Counted from the stretch's first letter, positions 40,253-49,754 are shown. The stretch: 51,693 nt of DNA from Archangium sp. (GCA_016792935.1 JAEUJS010000652.1:1-51693), one strand, 5' to 3'. A program made the numbers and translations. Notes: a model not told the origin generated them from the letters alone.

Positions 40253-41716
40253 TCAGTTCTCGAGGCCGACCAGCGCCGCGAGACGACCTTCGGCGGCCGC
40301 GAGCTCGACCTTGCGCACCTCGAGCTGCGAGCGCGCCTGCGCCGCCGCTGACGCCGCGAAGAAGCGCTTGCTGTCGATGTCGCTGACCTCGAGCGAGGTC
40401 GAGAAGCCCGCCTGGTACGCGGAGTCGATCTGCTTCTGCGCGCGGTTCGCGAGGTTGAACTGCGCTTCGGCCTGCGCGAGCGCGACCTCGGCGGCGAGCA
40501 GATTCGTCTTCGCGCCGATCCACGTCGCGCGCGCCTTCTGCCGCGCGGCCTCGTACTTCGCCTTCGCCTCGGCGGTCTTCGCGTCGTTCTCGTGCAGCGT
40601 CACGTAGCGCTGCCCGCGGTCGTAGAGCGTCCACTGCGCGGCCACCACGCCGTCGAAGATGAAGTTGGTGCCCGCGAAGCCCTTGTTCGAGTTGTACGAG
40701 CCCTTCGCCTGCGCCACGAGCGACGGCATCCACGAGAGGCGGTCGAAGGTGTTGAAGACCTCGGCGGCCTGCAGTCCGGCCTGATTCGCCTTCACGAGGT
40801 ACGTCTTGTCCCACGGAGCATCACCCTCAGGAGACGCCGTCACGTCGAAGTGCGTCGCTTCGCCTTCGATGGGCCGCACCGGCTCACCCACGAGCGCCTC
40901 GAGCAACGCCAACAGCGCCACCTTCTGACCCTGCAACGTCGCCAGCGTCGCGCGCGCTTGCGCCGTCTCTGATTGTGCACGCAGCACCGCGATGTCCGTC
41001 GCCACGCCGAGCTGCTGCTGCGCCGTCGCGTCCTTCTCGCGCTTGAGCGCCACCACTTCGGCGTCTTTCGCGGCCTGCTCGATGGCCGAGAGCCCTTCGA
41101 TGCCCAGATACAGCCGCGACACACCGAGCAGCACCTGCTCGCGCGCTTCGAGCGAGCCGTACTTCGCCGCGTTGTTCGAATGATCAGCCGCGGGGATGAG
41201 GAACATCTGCGGAGCAAACAGCGTCTGCGTGATGATCAGATTTCCGTAGAGCGAGTTGCGCGCGACGATGGTCGTCGGCTGCAGGTTCGCGCCCGCGGCG
41301 TCGGTGAAGCCCTGTTTCACGCCGGCCAGCACCTGCTCGTTGGGCATGAGCGGAATGCCGTACGCAGGTCCCGCTCCACGAATCGATGCGTCGATGACGC
41401 CTTCGAACGCCTGCAGGAACGCGGACGGGTCGAACTTCTGCTCGGCCGTGGTGTGCACGTAGCTCACCGACGCGGTCATCTCAGGCAGCACGGCGGAGAA
41501 GACGAGGCGCGCCTTGGCGGCGACTTGATCTGCTGACGCCCGCGCGACCGCGAGGTCAGACGACTTTTCGTTCGCCACTTTCAGCGCATCTCGCAGCGAC
41601 ATCGGCTTTCGCGTCGCGACGTAGGCGCTCTCGAGATCGACGACGGGTGCTGCTGATGGCGCTTTCGGAAGGGGCACTTCTGCGAGCGCGAGCAGCAATA
41701 CGAGTGTGGTCGTCAT
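40253..41716 (-). CDS. TolC-family outer-membrane efflux protein
   Basis: 487 residues. A signal peptide is followed by the duplicated helical hairpin layout of outer-membrane efflux proteins: SLRDALKVANEKSSDLAVAR in the first half; AEAKAKYEAARQKARATWIG, AEAQFNLANRAQKQID and YQAGFSTSLEVSDIDSKRFF in the second, all classic TolC-like repeats. It forms the outer-membrane channel of the tripartite pump. Its ATG overlaps the stop of the RND gene (ATGA), so the two are coupled. Confidence 0.92.
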   Translation of the reverse strand: MTTTLVLLLALAEVPLPKAPSAAPVVDLESAYVATRKPMSLRDALKVANEKSSDLAVARASADQVAAKARLVFSAVLPEMTASVSYVHTTAEQKFDPSAFLQAFEGVIDASIRGAGPAYGIPLMPNEQVLAGVKQGFTDAAGANLQPTTIVARNSLYGNLIITQTLFAPQMFLIPAADHSNNAAKYGSLEAREQVLLGVSRLYLGIEGLSAIEQAAKDAEVVALKREKDATAQQQLGVATDIAVLRAQSETAQARATLATLQGQKVALLALLEALVGEPVRPIEGEATHFDVTASPEGDAPWDKTYLVKANQAGLQAAEVFNTFDRLSWMPSLVAQAKGSYNSNKGFAGTNFIFDGVVAAQWTLYDRGQRYVTLHENDAKTAEAKAKYEAARQKARATWIGAKTNLLAAEVALAQAEAQFNLANRAQKQIDSAYQAGFSTSLEVSDIDSKRFFAASAAAQARSQLEVRKVELAAAEGRLAALVGLEN

Positions 41717-44700
41717 TGGGCCGCTCCCTCACCCTGACCCTCTCCTCGAGGGAGAGGGGAATCGTCCTTCACTTCTTCTTTGGCTTCGTTCGCTTCGGGC
41801 GCTTCCGGCGCTTCCTTGCCGATGCGCAGCGACTTCGGCGTCAGCTTCTCGAACACCGCGAAGATGAGCGGCACCACGAGCAGCGTGAGGAACGTCGAGG
41901 TGATGACGCCGCCGATGACACCGATGGCCATCGGCGCGCGGAACTCGAAGCCCATGCCCCGGCCCATCGCCGTCGGCACCATGCCGATCGCCATCGCCGC
42001 CGACGTCATCAGAATCGGACGCAGGCGACGCGGCCCCGCGTTGAGCAACGCCGTGTCGAGGTCTTGCCCCGCGCGCAAATTCTGGAGCGTCTGGTCCACC
42101 AGCAGAATCGCGTTCTTCGTCACCAGACCGACGAGCAGGAACAGACCGATGACGGCTCCGAGCGTGAGCGACCAGCCGGTGACGAACAGCGCCAGCCCCG
42201 CGCCGATGAGCGCGAGCGGAATCGAGACCATCACCGTGATGGGGTGCTTGAAGCTCTCGAACTGCGAGCCGAGCACCATGTACAGGAAGAGGACGGCAAG
42301 AATGCCGACGACCAGCGTCGCGGTGTTCTGCTCGCCGAGAATCTTCATCTGCCCGTCGAAGAAGTACGAATAGCCCTCGGGCGGAGTCTTCAGCTCTTCC
42401 TGGATCTGCGTCGCCACGTCACCGAGCGACGTGTATTCCGACGCCGCCGCGAGCACGTACACGCGCCGCTGGCGGTTGAAGTGCTCGATGACCGAAGGCG
42501 TTTCCTTCATCGAGACCGACGCGACGTCACCGATGGCGCGAGGCCCCTGCGGCGTGAAGACCTCGAGCGAGGTGAGCGTCTCGGGGTTCGCGCGATCTTT
42601 CTCCGCGAGGCGCACGACGATCTCGGTCTCTTCCGTGCCCTCGCGCAGCTTGCCGACCACCTGGCCGTTCATCGCCATGCGCAGCTGCATGCCGAGCGCC
42701 CCGGCGGTCAGGCCCGTGTCGTTGGCGCGCGCGCGATCGATGTCGATGGCGAGCTCGGGCTTGGGCGGGTTGGTGATGACGCGAATGTCGGTCACCATCG
42801 GCTTGCCGCCCGCGGAGAAGAGCGACTTCTTCGTCTTCATGTTCCGCAGCGTGTCGGCGACGCGATTCGCTTCGACGGTGAGCCCCTCGAAGTCGGACCC
42901 CATGACGTAGATCATCACCGGGAAGAAATCGCCGAGGCCTTCGATGTCGGGCGGGTCGATGATCGCCACTTCGGTCGCGGGCAGGGTCTGCAGCCGCGCG
43001 CGCGCCGCGTCCTTCATCTGACGGAGCGTCAACTTGCGCTCGTCGCGCGGCTTGGTCAGCACGCGGAAACGCACGGTGTTCGAGTCGCCACCGAAGTTGT
43101 TCGGGTCGGCTCCGACCAGCGCGTAGAGGTCAGTGAGGTCGTCGATCTCGCGCAGCATGTGCTCGGCCTGCTCGGCGCGCTCGGTGCTCTCCTTCAAGCT
43201 CGAGCCTTCCGGCAACTTCAGCTGCACGATGAACGTCGAGCGGTCCTGCGGCACCATGAAGTCGTTGCCCAGCGTGCTCGACGCAGCGACCGACGCGACG
43301 ATGATGGCGAGCGTGATGAGCGCGGTCTTCCAGCGGTGCACCAGCGTCCACTTCAAGATGCGGCCGTAGACGCGCTCCATGCCCTCGAAGAAGCGGCGGA
43401 GGAAAGCGGCGATGGCGTTCTCTCCTCGATGCGACTCGGGGCCGAGCCGACGAGACAGGCGCGCCGACAACATCGGGTCGAGCGTGAAGCTGATGAACAT
43501 CGAAATCACGACGGCCGCCGAAATCGTCAGACCGAACTGCTTGAAGAACTGACCGACGATGCCGGGCATGAACGCCACGGGGACGAACACGGCGACGAGT
43601 GAGAAGGTGGTGGCGAGCACGGCGAGGAACACGTCCTTCGTGCCGTTCGACGCCGCGTCAGCGGGGGACTCACCCTTCTCGAGGCGATGCGTGATGGCTT
43701 CGCGCACCACGACGGCGTCGTCGATGAGCAGACCGATGGCGAGCGTGAGCGCCAGCAGCGTCATCTGATTCATCGTGTAGTCGAGCAGGTACATCACGAA
43801 GAACGTGCCGACGACGGACGTGGGGAGCGCGAGTGAAGAGATGAAGGTGCCGCGCACGTCGAGCAGGAACAGCAGAATGATCAGCACCGCCATGAAGCCG
43901 CCGAACACCAGCGCGATGACGACCTCGTGCGTGTTGGCTTCGATGAAGGTGGAGTTCTCGATGAGGATCGACGCTCCGAAGCCGTGACCGAGCTCGGGCA
44001 CCAGCTGCGCCATCTTCTCTTTTACCGCACGCGTCACCTCGACCGTGTTGGAGCCGGGCTGTTTGACGATCTCCATGATGACGGCTTCTTTGCCGTTCAA
44101 CCGGGCGATGGTGCGGCGGTCCGCCACGCCGTCGATGACGCTGGCGATCTCATCGAGGCGCACCTGCGTGCCGAGCTGCGCGCTGCGTGAAATCGGGAGC
44201 AGCCCGATCTCGTCGACGTTCTTGAACTGACCGAGCGAACGCACGGTGAGCTCGGACGGACCGAGATCGAAACGACCCGCGGGCACGTCGACGTTCTCCA
44301 TGCCGATGCGCTCGGCGACCTGGGCGGGAGCGACTCCGGCCGACTTCGCCTTGTCGAGATCGATGTCGACGCGAATCTCCCGCTTCTCTCCGCCGACGGT
44401 GCGCACCTGGGCGACGCCTTCGACCTGCGCGAGCGCGGGCTCGACCTTGTCCTTGATCAACTGTACGAGCCGCGCGGACTCGAGGTCAGCGTTCACCGCG
44501 TACGTGAGAATCGGAGCGGCGCCGATGTCGAGCCGTGACACCTTCGGCGCATCGGCATCGCGCGGCAGGCCCTGCACGCCGCCGACCTTGTCGCGCACTT
44601 CCTGCACCGCGCGATCGAGCGGCACGGTGAGCTTGAACTGCACGAAGATGAGGCCGACGTTCTCGCGCGCGAACGATTGAATCGTGTCGACGCCCTGGAT

Positions 44701-44919
44701 GCCGGCAACCGCGTCTTCGAGCGGCTTGTTGATCTGCGTCTCGATCTCCGACGGTCCCGCGCCCCGGTAGATCGTGGTGATGGTGACGAACGGGAAGCTG
44801 ACGTCGGGGAAGAGATCGGTGCCGAGACGCGAGACACCGAGCATGCCGAGCACGATCAACAACAGCGACAACATGGTCGTGAAGACCGGCCGCTTGATCG
44901 AGAGGTCTGAGAGCGTCAT
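41713..44919 (-). CDS. RND (HAE1/AcrB-type) efflux transporter
   Basis: 1068 residues, 12 predicted transmembrane helices with two large periplasmic loops. It begins [20 protein letters not shown], typical of RND pumps. The proton-relay acidic pair is in [14 protein letters not shown] (helix 4) and the essential lysine in [14 protein letters not shown] (helix 10). The hydrophobic/amphiphilic efflux (HAE) type fits better than heavy-metal efflux because the metal-type proton-relay pattern is absent. It overlaps its adaptor and channel genes by ATGA. The C-terminal tail ([14 protein letters not shown]) is encoded by a family A element. Confidence 0.93.
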   Translation of the reverse strand: MTLSDLSIKRPVFTTMLSLLLIVLGMLGVSRLGTDLFPDVSFPFVTITTIYRGAGPSEIETQINKPLEDAVAGIQGVDTIQSFARENVGLIFVQFKLTVPLDRAVQEVRDKVGGVQGLPRDADAPKVSRLDIGAAPILTYAVNADLESARLVQLIKDKVEPALAQVEGVAQVRTVGGEKREIRVDIDLDKAKSAGVAPAQVAERIGMENVDVPAGRFDLGPSELTVRSLGQFKNVDEIGLLPISRSAQLGTQVRLDEIASVIDGVADRRTIARLNGKEAVIMEIVKQPGSNTVEVTRAVKEKMAQLVPELGHGFGASILIENSTFIEANTHEVVIALVFGGFMAVLIILLFLLDVRGTFISSLALPTSVVGTFFVMYLLDYTMNQMTLLALTLAIGLLIDDAVVVREAITHRLEKGESPADAASNGTKDVFLAVLATTFSLVAVFVPVAFMPGIVGQFFKQFGLTISAAVVISMFISFTLDPMLSARLSRRLGPESHRGENAIAAFLRRFFEGMERVYGRILKWTLVHRWKTALITLAIIVASVAASSTLGNDFMVPQDRSTFIVQLKLPEGSSLKESTERAEQAEHMLREIDDLTDLYALVGADPNNFGGDSNTVRFRVLTKPRDERKLTLRQMKDAARARLQTLPATEVAIIDPPDIEGLGDFFPVMIYVMGSDFEGLTVEANRVADTLRNMKTKKSLFSAGGKPMVTDIRVITNPPKPELAIDIDRARANDTGLTAGALGMQLRMAMNGQVVGKLREGTEETEIVVRLAEKDRANPETLTSLEVFTPQGPRAIGDVASVSMKETPSVIEHFNRQRRVYVLAAASEYTSLGDVATQIQEELKTPPEGYSYFFDGQMKILGEQNTATLVVGILAVLFLYMVLGSQFESFKHPITVMVSIPLALIGAGLALFVTGWSLTLGAVIGLFLLVGLVTKNAILLVDQTLQNLRAGQDLDTALLNAGPRRLRPILMTSAAMAIGMVPTAMGRGMGFEFRAPMAIGVIGGVITSTFLTLLVVPLIFAVFEKLTPKSLRIGKEAPEAPEANEAKEEVKDDSPLPRGEGQGEGAAQ
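41724..41762. repeat. Family A palindromic element at the RND 3' end
   Basis: TCCCTCACCCTGACCCTCTC is followed by CTCGAGGGAGAGGGGAATCG. CCCTCTCC pairs with GGAGAGGG. It encodes the last residues of the RND pump ([12 protein letters not shown]) and ends just before the ATGA junction with the TolC gene. Confidence 0.8.
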
Positions 44920-45956
44920 CGCTGGGTGACCTTCGTTCCCTCGACGAGTGCCGGCGTCGGGTAGTCCACCACCTGCGTGACCGGGGATGCCGGCTGCACC
45001 GTGACCGAGGTGTTGCCGCGCTCCATCACCTTCACTGCGACGCGTTTCAGCGCGCCATTTTCATCGACCGCGAAGACGTGATCTCCACCGGAGCGACCAA
45101 GCGCCGTGGAGGGAATCGAGATCGCCGCGCGCTCTTCGCCGACGTTGATGAGCACACGCGCGAGCGAGTTGGCGAGGAAGCGACCGTCGGAGTTGGGCAC
45201 CGAAATCTCGAGCGGCACGCGGCGCGTCGCGGGGTCAGCGGAAGGAAGGATGACCTTGATGACCGCGTCGTCGCTCGCCGCGCCGGAGCCGATGGCCTCG
45301 ACGCGCACTTTCTGTCCCAGCTTGAGCTCGCCGCGCACGCTCTCGGGCACCGTGACCTTCACGATGAGCGGGTCGAGCTGCATGAGGATGTACACGGGCA
45401 TGCCCGGGCCGACCATGCCTCCGGTGGTGTCCGGAGCGTCGATGACCGTCGCGGTGAACGGCGCAGAGAGGAAGTGTTTGCGCTGGCCGGCCTTCGCCTG
45501 CGCGAGGCCGGCCTGGGCTTGCGCGACCTGCGCGCGCGCGGCCTTCGCTTGCGTGTCGGTCTGACGGAATTGGAGATCGGACACGCTGCCTTCCGCCTTC
45601 AACTTCTCGTTGCGGGCGGCGACGTCGAGGGCGAGCGCGGCTCCGGCTTCGGCGGCCATCACGACGGCTTCGGCTTGAGCGACCTGCGCGTTGATGATCT
45701 CGGTGTCGAGATTTCCGAGCGGCGTGCCGGCCTTCACCACTTCACCCTTCACCGCCTTGCTGTTCACCAGGCGACCACCGACCTCGAAGCCGAGCGGGAG
45801 CAGACGCGACGGACCGAGCTGACCGGTCACCGTCTCGCGGGCCGATGCATTCACCGGGCGGGCGGCGACGACGCGCACCTTCGGAGCGGTGAGCGCAGGT
45901 CCTTCGGCGAACGCGCTCGTGGAGATGATGAACAACGCGGCCAACAGCCGGGTCAT
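44916..45956 (-). CDS. RND periplasmic adaptor (membrane fusion protein)
   Basis: 346 residues. The signal peptide MTRLLAALFIISTSAFA is followed by the HlyD-type layout: barrel strands (GFEVGGRLVNSKAVKGEVVK), a lipoyl-like half, a long coiled-coil hairpin (AQAEAVVMAAEAGAALALDV; AAKAARAQVAQAQAGLAQAK), then PFTATVIDAPDTTGGMVGPG and a C-terminal beta domain. It links the inner-membrane pump to the channel. The start overlaps the TetR stop (ATGA), and GAGGA lies 4 nt upstream. Confidence 0.92.
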   Translation of the reverse strand: MTRLLAALFIISTSAFAEGPALTAPKVRVVAARPVNASARETVTGQLGPSRLLPLGFEVGGRLVNSKAVKGEVVKAGTPLGNLDTEIINAQVAQAEAVVMAAEAGAALALDVAARNEKLKAEGSVSDLQFRQTDTQAKAARAQVAQAQAGLAQAKAGQRKHFLSAPFTATVIDAPDTTGGMVGPGMPVYILMQLDPLIVKVTVPESVRGELKLGQKVRVEAIGSGAASDDAVIKVILPSADPATRRVPLEISVPNSDGRFLANSLARVLINVGEERAAISIPSTALGRSGGDHVFAVDENGALKRVAVKVMERGNTSVTVQPASPVTQVVDYPTPALVEGTKVTQR

Positions 45957-46693
45957 GCCGTCCTCTTCTTTCGTGAAACGGAGGTCTTCGAAGTCTTCGC
46001 AGCGGGGAACAGATTCGTGGCGGGCGTCAGTGCCCCAGCAGACCCGTCTGCTGATCTGGTCGAGATGCCGTTGGCGATGAGTGTCTGGAGCGAACGCACC
46101 CAGTGATCGAAGTCGGGCTTCTGCGCCATCTTCGCCATGCGGCGCGCGACGAGGAGATAGGTGCCGACGAGCATCATGCCGACCACTTCGACGGGAACGT
46201 CGGCGCGCACGAGGCGCACGCGCTCGAGCTGCTGGCACTGCGCCATCACGCGCTCGACCTCGCGGTCCAACATCGTCCACATGACGCCGTCGAACTCGGT
46301 GCCTTGCGAGCCGCGCAGGAGCACGTCGGTGACGTCGCGCCAGTCCCACAGCAGCTCGAGCAGATGGCGATCTTCGCGCGCGTCGATTTCCGCCATCGCG
46401 GCGACGAACTGCGAGACGTCCTTCTTCCGCGACGGTTTGCTCGCGGCGATCAGCGCTCCGTAGGCGGCGTCGCGTGAGACGGTGAGCTCATCGAACTTCG
46501 CTTCGAGCGCCTTGCAGAGCTCGCGGAAGAGCGACTCCTTGCTCTCGAAGTGAAGATAGAACGCGCCTTTGCTCAGGCCGCACGCGGCGGTGATGTCTTC
46601 GATGCGCGCGCGCTGAATGCCGACGCGGACGAACTCCTTCCGGGCAGCGGTGATGAGCGACGCGCGAGCGTGCGGGTCTGCGGGGCGAGCCAT
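45953..46693 (-). CDS. TetR-family repressor of the efflux operon
   Basis: 246 residues. The ATG at 46693 gives MARPADPHARASLITAARKE, then the TetR helix-turn-helix (RIEDITAACGLSKGAFYLHF, about 33-52). The C-terminal half is helical and would hold the ligand pocket and dimer interface. It is the first gene of the operon and is translationally coupled to the adaptor, so it probably represses its own promoter. A family C palindrome variant (46036-46053) encodes TRSADGSAG near the C-terminus. Longer in-frame sequence upstream lacks family similarity. Confidence 0.9.
   Translation of the reverse strand: MARPADPHARASLITAARKEFVRVGIQRARIEDITAACGLSKGAFYLHFESKESLFRELCKALEAKFDELTVSRDAAYGALIAASKPSRKKDVSQFVAAMAEIDAREDRHLLELLWDWRDVTDVLLRGSQGTEFDGVMWTMLDREVERVMAQCQQLERVRLVRADVPVEVVGMMLVGTYLLVARRMAKMAQKPDFDHWVRSLQTLIANGISTRSADGSAGALTPATNLFPAAKTSKTSVSRKKRTA
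46036..46053. repeat. Family C palindrome variant (copy 4), in coding sequence
   Basis: CAGCAGACCCGTCTGCTG has the same 8-bp stem as the other copies but with a compensatory base-pair change (GC to AT pair: AGAC/GTCT) and a CC centre. It is embedded in the TetR gene. Confidence 0.75.
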
Positions 46694-46724
46694 GTGAATG
46701 CCAGGAGTGGGGAATTCGAAAAAC

Positions 46725-46748
46725 GACCGGTGACTAACCCGGCGGTCA
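46725..46748. promoter_or_regulatory. Candidate TetR operator
   Basis: GACCGGTG and CGGCGGTC form imperfect inverted half-sites (GACCGSYG) around TTAGTCA-like sequence on the minus strand, about 32 bp upstream of the TetR start. Position and symmetry suit an autoregulatory operator, but this is unproven. Confidence 0.4.
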
Positions 46749-46851
46749 GAAACGCAGCCATGATTTCTGAATTCCCAGTCAGTGACGAGTGAAGACCCGC
46801 TGATAGGGCCGAAAAATTGCGGCTCAGCGCCTCGCAACTACCTTCACTCAC

Positions 46852-47922
46852 ATGCTTCGGACCTGTATCGCTTCCTTCATCTTTATTGCGGGCTGTGGCC
46901 CCGTCTCCGTAACCGACTCACTCCCGGTGACTGGATCGAAGTGCCTCTCGCTCTCGGAGCCGGGCGCGACGGGACTCACCGTGATGACGCCTTCGCGCGT
47001 GTCGTGGTTGTTCCGCGTGGACACCTGCCGCGGCGATGCCGTGAACGGACTGACCGCGACGGAGTTCGAGATTTACGAAGACGGCAAGAAGGTCAGCGCG
47101 TTCGAGTCGCAGCAGCGCATCGCTCCGAAGGGTGAGCGGTTCCGTTTGTATTCGGTGGTGCTGCTCGATCTCTCCGGCTCGCTCTTGCGGAGCGGAGATT
47201 TTCCGGCGCTGCAGCGCGCGTCGATCGAATACCTCGACGCGGTCGGCGTGAACGACGGGCACGTGGTGCAGGTGATGACCTTCGATGGCCGCGCCGAGCC
47301 GCAGGTGCTGGTGCCGTTCACGTCCAACCTGGCGACGTTGAAGGCTGGCATCTCGTCGCTCTCGGCGGCGGAATGCGGGGTGTCTTCCGATTGCTTCGCG
47401 TACGCCGATCGCCGCACGTGCGCGGGGTGGCGCTGCGTCGACGACTCGACGAACTTGAACGGAGCGGTCGTGAAGTCGCTCGCCGTGCTCGACGCGGCGG
47501 TGTCGCAGAGCGGCGTGTCGTGGCGTGATGGCGCGCTGGTGTTGTTCACCGACGGAACTGATCAGGCCGCGCGCGTCTCTGCGGCCGAGGCGCTCGAAGC
47601 GGTGCGCAAGTCGGCGCAGCACGTCTTCTCCGTCGGCCTCGGAGGAGAGATCGACGCCGACGCGCTGCGCGCGATGGGCAAGGACGGCACGTGGCCGGTC
47701 GCGAAGGCGGAAGAGCTGAGCGCGGCGTTCACCGAAATCGCCAAGCGCGTCTCGTCGCTCGCCAATCGGTTCTACGTGCTCGAGTACTGCTCGCCGAAGC
47801 GCAGCGGGAAACACGAGCTCAAGGTGCTCGCCACCGCGGAGACCGAGCGTGACGGCCGGTTGAGCGGCCAGCTGAGCAGCGAGTTCGACGCCACCGGCTT
47901 CACCAGCGGCTGCTCGCTGTAG
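46852..47922 (+). CDS. Lipoprotein with VWFA domain
   Basis: 356 residues. MLRTCIASFIFIAGCGPVSV is a lipoprotein signal (lipobox IAGC). After an Ig-like N-terminal segment (about 25-95; GLTATEFEIYEDGKKVSAFE, as in VWFA-related domains), the VWFA domain has the MIDAS motif DLSGS (about residue 106) and later the LFTDGTD metal-site segment. Metal-dependent protein binding at the envelope is expected. It is divergent from the efflux operon and upstream of an unrelated small gene. The partner is unknown. Confidence 0.85.
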   Translation: MLRTCIASFIFIAGCGPVSVTDSLPVTGSKCLSLSEPGATGLTVMTPSRVSWLFRVDTCRGDAVNGLTATEFEIYEDGKKVSAFESQQRIAPKGERFRLYSVVLLDLSGSLLRSGDFPALQRASIEYLDAVGVNDGHVVQVMTFDGRAEPQVLVPFTSNLATLKAGISSLSAAECGVSSDCFAYADRRTCAGWRCVDDSTNLNGAVVKSLAVLDAAVSQSGVSWRDGALVLFTDGTDQAARVSAAEALEAVRKSAQHVFSVGLGGEIDADALRAMGKDGTWPVAKAEELSAAFTEIAKRVSSLANRFYVLEYCSPKRSGKHELKVLATAETERDGRLSGQLSSEFDATGFTSGCSL

Positions 47923-47947
47923 AGCCCGCGGAGTACGCTCGCGCTCG

Positions 47948-48778
47948 ATGGCGCTCGGACCTCTGGTGGTGATGACGCGCGCGAAGGGCCAACGCGGGTG
48001 GACCGTGCGCATCGACCCTTCATCGATTCGCGTCGAGGACACCGTCATCACCGCGCAACCCGATGGGCGGCTGCTGCTCGAGCGTGCCCACGCGAACAGG
48101 TCGTTCACGTATCCCGGCTATCCCTTCGCGGCGGGGGCGTTCGACGTCGTCGGGTTCCTCGCGAAGCAGGAGCACCAGAGACCACCGACTCCGCGCGTGA
48201 TGAGGGCGATCGAAGCGGTGCGCGCGGCGGACTCTGAAGATGCGCGACGCGTGTTGTCTGACGTGCTCGAGGAGAGCGGCTCGCTGCCCGAGGCCGAGTA
48301 CGTGCGGCTCGAGCTCAAGCTGCAGGCCGCGCGCGACACCAGCGATGCAACCTTCGTCGAGGGCGTGAGGCAGCTGCGCGTGTTGTCGAGCGTCGTGGGC
48401 CCGACGTTCCGCTATCTGGTCGGCCGCGACATCGATGGATGCAGCGGTGTTCGGTGGGCGTTCCGCTGCCCTGCGTCGTGGGACGAGATGAAGACGACCG
48501 CGAAGGCTGACGAGCGCGTGTGTACTTCGTGCCGACAGATGGTCGTGCAGGTCACGAGCGAGGCTGAGGCGTCGAGGCTCGCCGCTGAGGGCGTGTGTGC
48601 GCAGGTTCGGCTCGAAGAGGAGCCGTGGGTTGGTGAGCTTGCGGCGCCTGAGCCGGGTGACGTGCCGCAGTGGGTGGGCAGCGTGGCAGTGCGGCCTCCG
48701 ATGCCGGAGCCGACGCCCCCGGTCGTGGTGTCGCCGCCAGAGAAGAAGCCGTGGTGGCGGCGCTTGTTCGGGCGCTGA
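47948..48778 (+). CDS. TIGR02996-like protein with Cys motif
   Basis: 276 residues. Residues about 80-125 (MRAIEAVRAADSEDARRVLS, VLEESGSLPEAEYVRLELKL) resemble the TIGR02996 repeat-companion segment, also seen in the WGR protein at 6929. A CPASWDEM ... CTSCRQMVV segment follows, possibly a small metal-binding unit. A Pro/Val linker and a basic WWRRLFGR tail end the protein. No signal peptide is present. The function is unknown. It follows the VWFA gene by 25 bp on the same strand. Confidence 0.7.
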   Translation: MALGPLVVMTRAKGQRGWTVRIDPSSIRVEDTVITAQPDGRLLLERAHANRSFTYPGYPFAAGAFDVVGFLAKQEHQRPPTPRVMRAIEAVRAADSEDARRVLSDVLEESGSLPEAEYVRLELKLQAARDTSDATFVEGVRQLRVLSSVVGPTFRYLVGRDIDGCSGVRWAFRCPASWDEMKTTAKADERVCTSCRQMVVQVTSEAEASRLAAEGVCAQVRLEEEPWVGELAAPEPGDVPQWVGSVAVRPPMPEPTPPVVVSPPEKKPWWRRLFGR

Positions 48779-48781
48779 GCG

Positions 48782-49171
48782 TCACTCCAGGTGGCAGTGC
48801 TCGGACGCGTCGTCTGGGCAGTCACACTCGCGCAACGAGCTCGCGGCGATGACGACCTGCTTGCCGCTCCGCTCGCTCAGCACGACACGCAGCTCGGTGC
48901 GTGCGGCATCATCGAGCGTCACCCAGAAGCACGACGTGTCCGACTGACTCTGGAAGTTGCGGAACGACGTCGTCTTCGACGCGCGGATGAGCGCGGTCAG
49001 CGGCTCGTTTTCTCCACCGCCGACGTCGACTGATTTGCCCTGCCGAATCTGTTCCGCCCACGCGTCGATCGCCTGCTGGCCGTCTTTCGCGCCGCCACCG
49101 ACCACGACGACGAGCACCGCCATGCCGCCGATCATCACCAACGCGAAGAGCGACTTGAGGACGAACTTCAT
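48782..49171 (-). CDS. Small anchored protein, 129 residues
   Basis: One N-terminal transmembrane helix or uncleaved signal (LFALVMIGGMAVLVVVVGGG) is followed by a soluble domain ending with a Cys-rich tail (ECDCPDDASEHCHLE). Its ATG overlaps the stop of the next gene (ATGA). I do not recognise the family; it is probably an exported, membrane-tethered protein. Confidence 0.65.
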   Translation of the reverse strand: MKFVLKSLFALVMIGGMAVLVVVVGGGAKDGQQAIDAWAEQIRQGKSVDVGGGENEPLTALIRASKTTSFRNFQSQSDTSCFWVTLDDAARTELRVVLSERSGKQVVIAASSLRECDCPDDASEHCHLE

Positions 49172-49566
49172 GTCTCACGCTTCGCTTTCGGCTTGGTCTT
49201 CGTGACCACCTTCACCACCGCGCGCTTGGGTGCCGTGAAGCGCTGCGCTGCGGCTTCCAAGCGTGGATCTCGCATGCGCAACGCCACCAACTGCGCCGTG
49301 ATCTGCGCGTGCAGCCGCGGATACGTCGCGGGTTCACGCAGCAGCCGCATTACCGCGTGCAAGATGCTCTCGATGGGCACGATCTGCAGCAGCCGCACCG
49401 CCGTCATCAAGGTCCCGGGGTGCCAGCCCCACCGCTCGATGGTCTCGACCATCTCGGCCTCGAGCTCGTCGATGTCCACGTCGGGCAGCCGCTGCCGAAT
49501 GAACTGCTTGCGCGACTTCTCGTCGGGCGCTGCGCGCGCGGTCTTCACGAACGTCGCTGCGTCCAT
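49168..49566 (-). CDS. Small cytoplasmic protein, translationally coupled to its neighbour
   Basis: 132 residues from the ATG at 49566; a GTG at 49572 is also possible. It is acidic in the middle (DVDIDELEAEMVETIERWGW) and basic at the C-terminus (KTKPKAKRET), and mostly helical. No known domain was recognised. It is coupled (ATGA) to the anchored protein at 48782, so the two may act together. Confidence 0.65.
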   Translation of the reverse strand: MDAATFVKTARAAPDEKSRKQFIRQRLPDVDIDELEAEMVETIERWGWHPGTLMTAVRLLQIVPIESILHAVMRLLREPATYPRLHAQITAQLVALRMRDPRLEAAAQRFTAPKRAVVKVVTKTKPKAKRET

Positions 49567-49588
49567 ACGCACGAACTAAGAACGTCGC

Positions 49589-49754
49589 ATGGCCGCTCGC
49601 AAGAAAGCTCAGGCGTCAGGTTGGGAATTGGTGGAGTCGTTCAGTTAAAGACAAGGCGCTCGACTTCAACAGCTGTTCGTTCGCGCGCGTGGGCGATCAG
49701 GTCTTCATCGGCGGGACGTACCTCGAGTCGATGCTCGTCTTCCGTCGCACGTGA
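49589..49754 (+). pseudogene. Decayed gene remnant
   Basis: An ATG at 49589 (MAARKKAQASGWELVESFS) reads into a TAA after about 19 codons. A shifted frame then gives a protein-like end (DKALDFNSCSFARVGDQVFI, GGTYLESMLVFRRT) that stops at 49754. This looks like the two ends of a once longer gene with the middle deleted. No family is recognised, and a short expressed peptide cannot be excluded. Confidence 0.4.

Noticed and set aside
41647..43602. 651-codon plus-strand frame opposite the RND gene
   Set aside because: Arg/His/Asp-rich low-complexity translation with no domain; the opposite strand encodes a clear RND pump.
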